A stretch of DNA of 64,000 nt from positions 9,417,030-9,481,029 of the forward strand of contig CM053264.1 in assembly GCA_028583405.1 (NCBI GenBank), given 5' to 3'. The position numbers and the translations under genes are program-made. The DNA is from Pogonophryne albipinna (lineage: Eukaryota > Chordata > Actinopteri > Perciformes > Artedidraconidae). The notes beneath the pieces are model-generated. The model worked only from the letters and a program-made list of their open reading frames with translations, was not told the DNA's origin and made no database searches. Shown piece after piece: positions 50,721 to 63,138 of the stretch; the stretch's first letter is position 1, and every line of letters starts with the position of its first letter.

Positions 50721-52276
50721 TCTGAGCCAGTCATGAATGCCCACTGAGTTGTCAGCCCCAAGCAAATGTACTCTGATCAATTGTACACAGTCAGCGTGGT
50801 AGTTTAATCGGATAATCTGCGCCTAACTGTCTCACGTGTATGTGTGTGTGCACACAGAATCAATATTCCAAACAACGGAGGTGTGTGTAGCCTGCATGCT
50901 GACTTAATAAGTGTGGGGAGCCTTCAATCTTCATTTAATTTACTTAGTGTCGGAATAAACAAATTGTTGACTTGATATACTTTGTTGTATTTGTTCTACT
51001 GCCTTGATCTCCTGCTCCCATGGGTGAACAGTGTTTAGGGTCACATAACAAACATGCCTAGAGGAGGAAGCAGAAACCTCTATATGGTGTTCTAGATGAG
51101 TGCTCCAATCCACCATCAGTGAGCCTGAGGCACATTTGGAAAGGGTTAAATGCCCACTTGCAATAAATGAGGTCATTCAAAGCAGTCAATTATTGATGTT
51201 GACATTGCATGTGCATTGTGTTGCTGCAACGCGGGGATCACAATTCCATGATATGAAATGTTTCCTAATCCTTCCTCCTCCCCTCTGCACTGGAGATCAA
51301 AAGAAATGCTGGAATTGCTTCCCATGGCAAATTTGAAATGGTTTTTCTGACAGTGTAATAGCAAAGTCATTTACCCGACTGCATTTGGCTTTTGCTATGA
51401 ACATGTAGTTTTCTTATTTTGTTTGATGTACCTGAGCCACACAGAGAGAGACATTTTTATTTTGTCATGAGGCTCAAATAAAAAACACTGACACATGCAT
51501 TTGAATTCAATAAAAAACACTAGTCATGTTACTGAAACCTTGAGTGTTGCAAGTAGCTAAAGACCATATGATTGTGTTTGTTGTACACAGTTCCCTGGTT
51601 GCGGTTTCTTGCTGAAATGCCTGATCCTGAGAAAGAAAAAAGGAAAGAGGTGGGAATGTTTAGTGTCACCCTCCTGGTAGAAATAACTCCCATGCCAAAC
51701 ACTTTCCTTTCCAAACCTAATCTCCTATTTGCATATTAAAGGCAATGAAAGACACATACAGAACCATAATCCTTAGCTGTCCTTGTGTTCTCTCAAGACC
51801 AGGCACTTGGTGCACAAAAAGATGACAGAGAGCCTTAGAGAGCATTGCAAACAGCAAAAGGAGGCCCTTTTAATGCCTACGCCACACAATTTCAAAATCG
51901 CTGAGGGTGGCATGCACATTAAACATTATAATCAGGCCGTATTTGAATTTCAATGGCGAGCAAATGAAAGGTGTTAGAATGGGATTTGGATACTTTTATT
52001 TTGGGATTGAGATGGAGTATTTCGAGGCAGGAAATGGGACGGAGGTCCTGTCAACAGTCGATCAAAACAGCATTACCATAAACTGTTTTTTTTGTTATCT
52101 TTATCCCAGCTGTTTTGCAAGATGTGTTTTCATTAAACCTGGACAAACACCCTAGGTTGCAAGTAAATTCAACCGATTAATTAACAGCTTAATATCACCA
52201 TCAACGGTTTTAATTAATTGCCATTGCAGAAAAAACTGTAAGGTCAACCCTCTTGTAAAAGGGGGTGTTAATCATT

Positions 52277-52834
52277 AGGCGCTTTCACACCAAGTACTTT
52301 TCCCAGGAATAGTTCCCGGGACTTTTATTTCCTGGAACTATCTAGTAAATCGCATTCACACCGGAATAAGTCCCTGAGGGAGCTGCTGACGTCACTTCTT
52401 CTTCTGCTTTGGGCTCACTGGCAGGCCGCAAACAACTTCACGGCGTATACTGCCACCCGAAGTCCCCGGCCGGAAGTCCCCGGAGTTGGGGACTCCCAGC
52501 AGCTTCTACTGAAGCCTTCCGAGTAAATCGTCAGAACGCCGACACCTCCTCATCTCCACCGCTCCCATGTTTTCTTTTGTGTTGCCATAAGTTATTCTCT
52601 CTCCGTTGGTGCGCTGGGCTAATGCTAATGCTAATAATGCTAATGCGAGCAAATAATACTTTTTTTTACAGGGCGTGGTTTGCAATTCGCCCAGCCAATC
52701 AGAAATTGGAACCTTTTTCTCCCCAGGAGAGTTCACAAAAAAAAGTACTAGTTCCAGATCTTTTTGATGTGAACGAACATCCCAGGAATTATCAGAACTA
52801 TTCCAGGGAAAAGTACTCCGGTGTGAAAGCGCCT
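52277..52834. mobile_element. MITE with AGGCGCTTTCACACC inverted ends, 558 bases
   Basis: The left end is AGGCGCTTTCACACCAAG, then TACTTTTCCCAGGAATAG. The right end, inverted, is AGGCGCTTTCACACCGG then AGTACTTTTCCCTGGAATAG. The inverted repeat extends over about 40 bases. Flanking ATT on both sides (52274-52276, 52835-52837) may be a 3-base target duplication, although TA is an alternative reading. The interior contains CCCCGGAGTTGGGGACTCCC palindromic sequence and a TGCTAA repeat (52623-52645). Frames across it have no recognisable product. Confidence 0.78.
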
Positions 52835-55049
52835 ATTCATCAAGCTATGTGATCTGTTTCTCTTCCATCGGACTTGTTGATGGGTAAGAATAGCATTTCC
52901 ACCACTCATTAGGCTCCACGTGAATGGAAGAAAAAAACATATTTTGTCAAACAGCAGCGAGCAGACTTCACAGTTAAGCCATGGGCCTCATTACACACGC
53001 TCAGAGGCTCACACTTCAGGAATCAAACTTAATTGGCCGCCTGAACATCGCATTTTTTACACAACAATTTATTTTAAGTGTTTTTGATGTCAGATGATAT
53101 ACGCGAGGAAACTTCCCTGAGAGTAGCAGAAACAGTTTAATTACCCTCTGGCAAGATCACACGCACAACACAGGCAAAGGTTGCGGAAAGCGAGAGAGAG
53201 GGAGATCTCTAATCCTCGTTTCTGAGAGCGAGATTGTGCGAGGGGATGTGCTGAGAGCGCAGAAACACTTTGGATTGTGAGGTCGCAGCATGCCGTGTTG
53301 CTTGGCTACTGGCAGGAAACAGAGATGCAACGCCTACTAACATCTGTAGTGCCTCTCAGTTAGCAGCAGACGCTAATAAAGACTTGAGGCTCTCCCGGCT
53401 GAAGCCTAAAAGGAAAATGTACAGTACAGTTGTTTTGACTTAAGAGTCTCCTCATGTAAACTTAGTAGCTCTTCTGTCTTTTAGCACATTGCATGTCTCC
53501 GCCCTTCACACTCTTTGTCTGCTGCCGACTCCCTCATGCATGCCTTCATCTCATCCGAACTCCTTAATAAACTCCAAAGCCAGCAGAGCAACACAAATAT
53601 GTCAAGGCTGTTTGATCCATAGCTGATCACATTTACCGAACTGCCACTTTATGTCATATAAAAATAAATAAATGAAAGACACCTATTGTAAATGACACAT
53701 GATGATCAGTGAACACACACTTTCCTAATGCTGCACCGTGCACATCTCAGAGGTGCCGTGAGGGAGGCTGTGCGGAGCCATGCTGCTCTGTGATTGGCTG
53801 ATAAGAGACCAGTGAGAGGATTTTCCCTGCAAGAGGCCTTGGAAATGACATAGGAACTTAATTAATATGTAGAATGTATCGATCATTGCACCGCAGGGAA
53901 ATCAGCTGCCATCTTCTTCCCTTTTTTGGGGCTCCGGATGATCGTAAATAAGAGGTCTTAAATATTTCAACCGTGCGCCACATCAAACAGAAGCAATAAA
54001 CATGACAGGAAAATATGTGAAGGAACTTCAATGTAAATCGTGCCAAATGAAATTACAAGGCATGCTTAGAGGGGATTCTTGAGCTGAAGAGGAGTGGATT
54101 TTTTGTATCAAATGTGTTAATTATAGTAGTATTTATCTCCCTAAACAATATGCCATTTGGCTTTGGATACTTTCCTATGGGGGGAGTACCAGGTGATTCC
54201 TGGCTAATTATAATAAAAATGCTAAGCAGCAGAATTTGAATGGCTTGTATTTTCTGATCAGTGGTGAGAAAAGCAGCCAGGGCCCGAAGAATAGAGTCAA
54301 CCTGGTTTGTTTCCAGAACTCCTGCAGTGCGTCAGTCTCCTGCAACCAACAAAGGCGTACTCCTCGGCAAAGCAAGCTTACATCCTTTCTCCCTTGCAAA
54401 AAAAAAGGCAAACTCAAAAGCCCCTAACTTGGCAGGACTCCATTGAGACCTGTAAGGATTCACTGAGCCTATGCTTGTTGCAGAAATAGCTTGATTGTGC
54501 TTTGACCAATCCCAGTTGGACTAAATAAAGAACGGGATAAAAAGGGAAGGGAAAGAAAAACGTACAAAGAGAACAAGAGAATAGTGTTTTTTGTTCTTAG
54601 CTGTCATTGAGCGACAGGGAGACTGAACAGGGAATGAACACAGTGAGAGAGGATGTGTTCAAACTTTCTAATAAAGGAGAATTTAAAAAGGCCACATGCT
54701 GAGTGCCTGGCTGACGCGAGAGAGCTTGACAGCCTCATAAAATGCAACCTTGTTGGGAGGCTTTCACAAAACTTCACCTCTCTAGCGGCCACAGCCTCAT
54801 TGTGCGGGTTAGGCTAATTAAAAATCGCAATTCATGCAGTTTCTTTCACAGCGGCGACACTGAAGGCAGGAAAAGGCCAGAAACTTCACATCCTTTGACA
54901 TTATCAGTCATCTCAATGTTTCCACTCCTATCAAGCAAATAATTGGTTTACAAGGTCAAATGGGGAAAAAACCCTATTCCTACAGTTTTCCTGCTTAGCC
55001 TTTTTGGACTTTTGATTCTTGCACATGGACAGAAACCTTGTTGTGAGGA

Positions 55050-55165
55050 AACACTTTTTCCCTTTCCTGTAGTGTTTTATAAAGGTTTTTGTGCATGTAA
55101 ATGGTCTGCAAAGGCTAAAATCCCAAAGTTCCCTCCAGTGGGAGTTTCTCTCCCTCCCAAATTAA
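55050..55165 (+). repeat. TTAA-MITE fragment, copy L
   Basis: It reads TTTCCCTTTCCTGTAGTG, TTTTATAAAGG, TGCATGTAAATGGTCTGC, AAAGGCTAAAATCCC and AAAGTTCCCTCCAGTGGG. The extreme left end is not recognisable. Confidence 0.62.
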
Positions 55166-58100
55166 ACTTAAGTGATTTGCATCAACCCAAAACAAAGTGA
55201 GTGCCTCAATCAATAGAAAGCCAATGCACTGCAAGAGTCAACACTGGAAGACAAAATAATTGAATGTCTCATAGATTGAAAAGGCTGAGACAAGTGAAAA
55301 TCAAATTACCAGTTTGTCTGATTTCCACAAATGACTTTACTTCATCTAGTTATCAAGGAGGGATGTGAGCTATCATTTAGCACAATCTCACTACACTCAA
55401 ACACATAATGCAGGTGTGTGATTTAAAAAATAGATTTACAATCCCAATGCAGCTGCAGAGAGGCGTACATAAAAAAAGATTAAAATGTTTCTGTTAAAAA
55501 ATATAATGAATATTGAATGGGCCGTGCATTTCTTTAATTATTCGGTGACGCATCCATCCGACTCCCAAGCGATCCTGTCTGGCCTCGAGGAGAAAGTTGC
55601 CAATCAATGGTGGCAATAACTATCACGTTCAATTCACGGGAGGTGGAGGAGGGATGCTGGGTGAGAACACAGAGACAGGCAAGGTTACAGAGAGAAACTT
55701 CGACAGATCAGAAGGGACAGAAGCACCATTGAAGGACCTTTTTTAATTTAAGAGCAAACACATGCATATAGTTGTACTACTGCTGGATAAACAGGCGAAG
55801 AGTGACGCAGAATGAGGGGGAGTACCCACAAGGATTGATCATGCAGAGCAGCCCCAGGTTGAATGTGTGATATTTTTGGGTACAGTCCCATCGCCGCCTC
55901 CAGGCAATTTGCACGGTACTGAGAGACTGGTTCATTTCCCCCTGTTGTTCAGTTGGTGAGAGAATACAAATTATTTCCGTAACCATTACGTCCAAATTGT
56001 CCTAACCTTATTACAAATGTTACTTTTCATTTAAACGGTTTCCTTTTTCTTTGGGGAGTTGTATTCCCCCTGGAGTCCTTTTTCCTTAAACCTGAGAGCC
56101 ATATTTTCTTAAATGAAGCAGTGGCCAGCCTTCTCCATGTTTAAATCCTCTTTCGGACTAAAGCTCATTATCATCCACACATATAATCTCTCAAATTGGT
56201 ACCAAACAGCCCGGCTGTTAAAGTGGGCAGCATCATTTGCTAAGGGAGCCTGAAATGAACATATTATCTGTTAGTGGAGAAAAAATATTAAACTGGAGAT
56301 AATGTTGAGGTTTCAAGGCAATGACCAAATAGAGGAAAACCCATTAAGGTGGAAGGAGTGTTTAATCCACAGAATTTGTATACGGTTCACATTTGTGCGT
56401 GTGTCTTTGCCGAAATAAAGTTTAAGTGACAGTGAACACCCCATAGTGCTAAAATGTGCTTCAGTTGATATGTTTGCACTTTAACGGCTTTTAGCACAGA
56501 TCTTTGTGAATTGGACAGATTTTGCAATGAGGCACATCTCAAAATAGACACTGAGATGTTATTTGCTTAGCAGCACTGTTAGCAATGCATCTCCCCCTTT
56601 GCAGGTGCTATGAGAATTACAGAGATTCAAATGCAATTACAGGTTTGAAAACCTATACAACACACTACAGGAAAGGGAACCCTCAAAAAGCATGATAGGG
56701 CACATTTAAAATGCTTTTACAGATATAGAAATTGCAACCAAAACCATTTTTGGGGCAGATTGTTTTGGGACATATCTGCGTGATTGACAGGTGCCTGACC
56801 CTATAGGCTCAACCCACACTTCCACCCCACTACCCAAATCTGGATTTCAGTAAACCAAAATCCAATCATCCCATGGGCTTTATAACGCCTATGTGTGACA
56901 TTTTTGTAGAGGCAATGCCTTAAACCCAAATGCCTCAAAGGAATAATTTTTTTTGCTGTAATCGGATACGTCTTTGATCCACACACGGGAGCACTGACAG
57001 CACACTCGAGCTTTAAACACCTCCACCTTCGGCTACACAGCATATCTTCACTGAGCTGCCGCCATCTACAACCTTCTCTGGCATTTTTCACAATTGCTCT
57101 GGTGTTGTAACATTATTACAGGTCAGGAAACAGACCACGGAGAAACTATTCCGCTCGTAAATCAGCCGCTTCATCGTCATTCATCACACACTGAGGACTG
57201 TGGCATGTGTCCCCGACCTGGAGCACATATCCACAGTAACCCCAGTTGCAAAGAGGCTATGTGGCACACTTGTTGAGTTTCTCCCTTGCTCTCTCTAAGA
57301 GCAGCATGAGGGAAAACAACTCCATGTGGCAAGCCATTTCATTTCCAATATCATGTGTGTGATCAATCTCCCCTGCAATGAACGGGCGGTGCACTGGAGG
57401 CAATCATTCAACATTTGTGGCAGGTATGTGGTATTGACCGAGGGAAGATGAACCGTGGGTATGCATTTCTGTGTGCGCGCCTGTGTGTGTGTGCGTGTTA
57501 GTGAGTGAGAGAAAGAGATAGAGAGCACTTCAAAATCATCTTAAAAAGGTTATTATACACCTTTTTTCCAGGTTTGTTTTAGTACATTTGGATGTTACTA
57601 AAATACTGTTACATGCTGTAAATTGAACTGACTGTCACAACGTCTTTGATTCTTTCTCCCGCAAGAGAAAAAAAAAGTGTGCGAAGAGAGGGGAAAATAT
57701 GTTGTGGACCTACTGTAGCGGCAGTAGATAAATATACCGGGAGAGACGGATGATGAGCGGCAGCTCACTAATGGGAACCAAGGTCTTGTTGCGGCGGCGT
57801 GTTTTATTTACAGCTACTCTTCATCAGAGTGACACGCCGGGACCTATAAGACCATCCTTAATAGAAACTAGAAGCAGAGCAGGGATCTGAATTGCCAAAT
57901 GGGAACACATGTTGGAGAAGGGTTTGCATGAATGACAAAATGATGCATTCACTGTGATTGAGTGTTATGGGTTATATACATATAAATTCCTGGAATTACT
58001 GGGAGACTGTGCAAAGGTAAGCATCATTTGTCTGGGGACTCATCAATGTCTGCGTGAGAAATTGGGACTAATGACTGTACAACGGAGGGGAGGAGAGAGA

Positions 58101-61100
58101 GGCTACATTTGTCTCCATCAGTGTCAAGGACTATGATTGTGAATCTACAACTGTCACCGATGCTCACTTGGGGGACAGGTTTTGTTAAGGGGAAACTTTT
58201 AGTGAATGTCAAATAGAAACTTTAAAGGCAAAGGCAAAACGCTGAAAAGCGGATTGTGTTCCAGTGTCCCTGGTTCTAAATGGGGGTCTGTCTCTTCTTC
58301 TATAATGAATCAAAACTTTTGTGAGCCCATGTTAGAGAGGTTTCTGAACTGCTGTGTGGATTTGGGAGTCAACAATCGCTTAAAAATCTGATGAATGGTC
58401 GAATAAAGCAAGCATGGACTCAGAGGAAATTCATTGAGTATTATTCACGTTTTGGCTTTGTGGAAACAGCAAATATGTTATCAACAGTACAACTTCTCCT
58501 AAGCAAGAAGTGTTGCAGGAAATCCCTGAGGATAACACTAACTCCTAATGAATGACGTGAAGCAGCATGGAGCAAAACTGAATACCAAAGATAAGAAGCA
58601 TTGCAGGGTTCACGACGTGATGCACATGAATACTAAGCACATTAAATACATTTGAAAACGACTACAGTATTAGAGAAAATGTCTTGCTCAGTGTCTTTAG
58701 CGATGTATTCTCATGCCCCTTTTTATACTGTTCTGTATCCAGGTCTTCCAAAAGTCTTCTTTAGTATCCAAAGCTCTCTCTCACTGTGATTTTAATCCAT
58801 GTTCAGAGGTGATAAGAAGAATAAATGCATAGTTATTACTTCAAAAGGAGTCAAAAGTGAGACCTTGCATGAACTCTGCAGTTTCTATTTTATATTAAAT
58901 TAAATGCAGCTGTGTGGTGCACAGAAAGAGGATTCTGCTCTCCTCAGCTCACTGCCAAGTAACCAAACGGGCAGTTTGAGGGATTCCTTAGTGAGCTCTT
59001 CCAAGCATCTATTGTATAGTGTGGCACAAGTGGCCAACAAGGGAGCCGATTGTGTGTTTAAGACAATAACAGCGACAGAACCAGGAATACCAAGTGCAAC
59101 AGGAATACTCTCTTTCCATGAATCCCTCAAATGCAAAAATAGATACAGCTCCCCCTTTTCTATTATTCAAAAGTGACCAAACATCGTCAAAACCTCCACA
59201 ATATAATGTCTTCATGCTTTCAATGTCAACAGTTTAGCTCTTACCTAATAAATGATGAGTTAAGGGTACATTAAGGATTTCAGCAGGCTGTAACCCTACA
59301 ACCTAATTAGTCAGTGCTCATTTTTTCGATATGTAAAATGTGAAAATATATTCATTTATTGGAGGAAGCTGCCATACACCATGCATACAAAAACATTAAT
59401 CTCAGCAAAGAGAAGAGATGCAATATGCCAGATTATAGCTAATAGCTCATTTCCATCTGTGGTCAATTGGCATTGCGCTACAGAAAGAAGCAAGTCATTG
59501 TTTAGCGTCTTTCTAAAGGCCATTTTGACATTTTAACAGATTCTACTGGGCATGCCACAAGCTCATTCCAGTCATCTTACAAACACTGGAACATGTAAGG
59601 ATCTGTGCATTTATGGGCTTATTGCGGGACATATTATGCACAGACAGAGCATTTAAGCATAATTACAGTGACCTTAAACTATTATAGAATAGGAGAACAT
59701 CTCTTAAAGGACATATCAAATCAAATCTATCAAAGGTCTCACTTTAACAGCATTTGGACCAGGGAGACATTTTTTCAGAAACTGATCGTAAAAACATTTC
59801 TCCACAGAAAATGAAGCCACAACATGTGGTGGAGTTCAACCAAGAATCATCTCCTGGAATGAATTGGGCAGCGTAGGTGTTACCATCACTGACAATCCAA
59901 GAGCATCCAAGGGCCGGGTTTTACTTCAACATCCGGCTTGATGTGCTGTGTTAAGCGAAAAATATACGTAATTACTATTCTGTTCACTCAAGCGTTCAGG
60001 CCGTCTCAGCATTGTTACAAAGAGGAACCGCAGCAGAGGACAAATGGATATGTTCTCCTACTTATGCATGCTGAGGATTAGTAAGGCAGATATGCATTGT
60101 ATGTTTTTGCACTGTTCCACCTCGAGTACAAATGCAGACAAAGCATTACTCAGAGACGGGTGTTTTGAATTTAATCATCTACAGATAATAGCAGTGCACA
60201 TGCAGCACTGTGCAGGGGTTTCTGGAGTTAGTGTGTGTGCGTGTGTGTGTTCATGCCTAGTGAAAGGAAAAGCAAGTAAGATAGTGGATCTATTGTTCCT
60301 ACGGGAGTTAATCAGGATATTTAATTTCCTTTAATGGGCTGATGTCTACAGTGAGATTATTTTCATAAAAGTAAGAATGAAAAACAGGACATGTTTACTG
60401 AGTTTGGAGCAGCTCAGTTCGTCTTAATATAGATTGAACCATTAGGTTGTTTTGTAAATTCATATTGGATCGTGATATTTTCCTTAGAGATATTGAAGCA
60501 ACTTCTAAGAGTTTTGATGTAATTAATGCCAAAGTATTGGCCACATATTTTTGGACCATGCATAAAGACGCCCTTCGAAGTGGAGTAAAAATGGCAGGTG
60601 ATCAGAGAGCCAAAGCTAAATGAGACTATCACTTATTTTTTTCAATATCCAATAAAAATATGACCGAATGAAACTGAAACTGGTTTTATCTCATAAATAA
60701 AGGAACCCTAAACCCTGGAAAACGTTTCATTGAAAAAAGTACCTGCTATGACACCGGGATCTGCACCTTCCTGACCCCGCTGTTTCTTTCCATTCAATAT
60801 AAATGAAAGCAATGCAATTTAAAACTGGCTTTCATTGCCCAGAACAATGGTGCTCTCACTTGCTCCCAGCATGGCTTCTAATAAAGACTTACAATCTAAA
60901 AGAAGAAGGAACAAAGGACAGAGGTCTGGCTCGGACCGGGTGTTCATTTATCAGCGGACACATTTAAAATCCTTGCCACAGGCAATGGCTCGTGAAGCAT
61001 CCGATGAGATAGCCCGTAGGGACTTCTGCTGGAAAAGCAGAAAACCCTTTGATGAGCCTTGGGCCATTCCCGCACCTGTGTCTAATATGCACGGGTAACA

Positions 61101-61521
61101 ACCCAGACGCAAGCAGCCTCTGGAGAGAAAAAAGAATGCAAAATACTTCCTTTATGTTTCATCTTAGCCAGTGTGGATTTCTCCTCTAGCTTGCATCCGT
61201 CCTCTTGTAGAAAGTCATTGTCTTTTTGGAATGGAGAGTCAATTGGTATTAATTCTAGAGCCATGTGAATACTTGGATATTCAAATAAAGGCCACAGAAG
61301 CAAGTTGCAAAGTGCTTCATAGATCCAGAGAGTACTCACTCACACACTGAAACTCGAGGGTGTAAAGTATAGGTGCAAAAGGTTTGTCATCTCTCATTAT
61401 TTAATGAAAGGTAAACCCTTGAAAGATAAACACCTGTTATTATTATCTTCTACACAAAATAAGAAAACAAGATGATACCATGCAAATGATCGGCAAAGAT
61501 AATCCACAAACTAAGTCAAAT
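55166..61521. other. Intronic stretch, mostly plain
   Basis: Outside MITE copy M and short TG runs near 57480 and 60225, nothing is recognised. The open frame at 60835-61098 is basic and serine-rich but matches no family I know. Confidence 0.5.
56644..56712 (-). repeat. TTAA-MITE fragment, copy M (end only)
   Basis: It reads AACCTATACAACACACTACA, GGAAAGGGAACCCTC and AAAAAGCATGATAGGGC, then ACATTTAAA. This is a 65-base relic of one end of the family. Confidence 0.62.
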
Positions 61522-62761
61522 TTAAAGGTCTCCTATTATACTATTTTTCATCAATATATTATAGGTCTCAGATATATACAGAACCTGTCTCTGATTGGCT
61601 GAAACACCAAACAGATCATTGCAGCCTTACCCATAATCCCCTCTGTTTCAGACCTGTTTCCAAAGTGCTGATTCTCTGTCTGTTACTTTAGATGAAAATA
61701 AGGAGCCCCTCCCCACGCCCCTCTGAGAGACATTAGGTTACAAAGAACTCAATGGTGCTCTAGAAGGAGATTCAGGTGATAAGGTGGGAGGGGGGGGGGG
61801 TTACCTTGGTTGCTGATTGGCTAATGGTTACACAAGACAAAACATCGTTATGACATCACAAAGTGGCCAAAATCTGATCAGCTCATTTTCAGACAGGTTT
61901 TTATAGAAATGGATCAAAAAGAGAGAGAATCTTTGTTCCTGAAACTTTCAGAGTCTCTTTCCACAGAGGGGACACATGTTGATGTAGAAGAGACATGAAG
62001 AAGAGGGGACACATGCTGATGTAGAAGAGACATGAAGAAGAGGGGACACATGTTGATGTAGAAGAGACATGAAGAAGAGGGGACACATGCTGATGTAGAA
62101 GAGACATGAAGAAGAGGGGACACATGCTGATGTAGAAGAGACATGAAGAAGAGGGGACACATGTTGATGTAGAAGAGACATGAAGAAGAGGGGACACATG
62201 CTGATGTAGAAGAGACATGAAGAAGAGGGGACACATGTTGATGTAGAAGAGACATGAAGAAGAGGGGACACATGTTGATGTAGAAGAGACATGGAGAAGA
62301 GGGGACACATGTTGATGTAGAAGAGACATGGAGAAGAGGGGACACATGTTGATGTAGAAGAGACATGAAGAAGAGGGGACACATGTTGATGTAGAAGAGA
62401 CATGAAGAAGAGGGGACACATGTTGATGTAGAAGAGACATGAAGAAGAGGGGACACATGTTGATGTAGAAGAGACATGGAGAAGAGGGGACACATGCTGA
62501 TGTAGAAGAGACATGGAGAAGAGGGGACACATGTTGATGTAGAAGAGACATGAAGAAGAGGGGACACATGCTGATGTAGAAGAGACATGAAGAAGAGGGG
62601 ACACATGTTGATGTAGAAGAGACATGAAGAAGAGGGGACACATGTTGATGTAGAGGAGACATGAAGAAGAGGGGATACGTGTTGATGTAGAAGAGACATG
62701 AAGAAGAGGGGACACATGCTGATGTATAAAAGACGTGAAAAAGTGGATAGGTCTCCTTTAA
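61522..62761. mobile_element. TTAA-flanked element carrying a minisatellite
   Basis: TTAA at 61522-61525 is followed by AGGTCTCCTATTATAC. Inverted from the right, TTAA at 62758-62761 is followed by AGGAGACCTATCCAC, then TTTTTCACG. The ends form a short imperfect inverted repeat. The left 440 bases are unique to this element here, and the rest is the 37-base array. The shared TTAA flank and the CCTATTATA-like end suggest a relative of the window's main MITE family. Confidence 0.65.
61966..62742. repeat. Minisatellite, 21 units of 37 bases
   Basis: Each unit starts GAGGGGACACATG, continues (T/C)TGATGTAGAAGAG and ends ACATG(A/G)AGAA. Unit starts fall every 37 bases from 61966 to 62706. Two sites vary: T/C after ACATG (C in units 2, 4, 5, 7, 15, 17, 21) and A/G in ATG(A/G)AG (G in units 9, 10, 14, 15). 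Unit 19 has one extra change, unit 20 two and unit 21 several. Because 37 is not a multiple of 3 and the minus strand lacks stops, all three minus frames stay open for about 250 codons. These are not genes. Confidence 0.95.
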
Positions 62762-63044
62762 GTGTTTATGGGGTTAAAAATCAATCTGTTAAAAGACAGG
62801 ACAGCCTTGATTGTAATTGTGACTGTTTGTATGTGATCCCATGCTGTTGACTGGAACATGATTTGTGCTTCAGGTTAAAAAAAGAGCCTTGAAATCTTGC
62901 CAGGTTCAAGAGATTCACAACTGTATCAATTAATATAGCTCCTTATAAATGGGACACTGAAGTAAAATAGATACAATTTGACAATTTGTTCCCAGATTCG
63001 TTCAGAGACAAGTATTAGAACAAAAGTGGCAATAAAAGACTTAC

Positions 63045-63126
63045 CTGAGCCTCTCTTCGACACCACTTTCAGGCAATGGACCACAACGGCATGAAGCAGG
63101 ATCAGAAGAGGTATGGGAGCTTTCAT
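63045..63126 (-). CDS. il1rapl1: il1rapl1 first coding exon (signal peptide)
   Basis: Seen: an ATG at 63126-63124 opens 27 full codons plus one base. The protein begins MKAPIPLLILL, continues through a hydrophobic AVVVHC stretch and ends KVVSKRGS. The exon stops at a strong donor, TCAG|GTAAGT, with GT at 63044-63043. The spelling matches the start of vertebrate IL1RAPL1 closely and that of IL1RAPL2 less well. The hydrophobic residues 4-18 are the signal peptide that sends this type I membrane receptor to the cell surface. Known of the family: IL1RAPL1 is a neuronal synaptic adhesion protein of the IL-1 receptor family. It has three Ig domains, one membrane segment and a cytoplasmic TIR domain, and it binds the presynaptic phosphatase PTP-delta. 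The exon ends in phase 1, and its last G joins TG of the next exon to give Val28. The fish a/b paralogue cannot be decided from this exon alone. Confidence 0.93.
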
Positions 63127-63138
63127 TTTTTACCAGTC
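63127..63138 (-). other. il1rapl1: il1rapl1 5' leader bases and splice acceptor
   Basis: Seen: 12 bases lie between the ATG and a good acceptor, gtttccttgtag|GACTGG, with AG at 63140-63139. This implies that the start codon sits just inside an internal exon and that at least one non-coding exon lies upstream, outside the window. That layout matches the known mammalian gene. A longer leader using a more distant acceptor cannot be excluded without transcript data. Confidence 0.7.

Larger units (their letters stand above)
46847..55049. other. Intronic stretch with three MITE types
   Basis: Outside the elements at 47611-48107, 49338-49440 and 52277-52834, I see only non-coding sequence. The 163-codon frame at 49868-50359 has no recognisable domain. 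Confidence 0.5.

Noticed and set aside
52409..52852. 147-codon plus-strand frame
   Set aside because: It lies mostly inside the GGCGC-ended MITE and includes its inverted terminus.
61901..62717. Three overlapping 250-267 codon minus-strand frames rich in MSLLHQHVSPLLHVSSTST
   Set aside because: They are reading frames of the 37-base minisatellite. All three frames are open because the unit lacks stops and is not a multiple of three.
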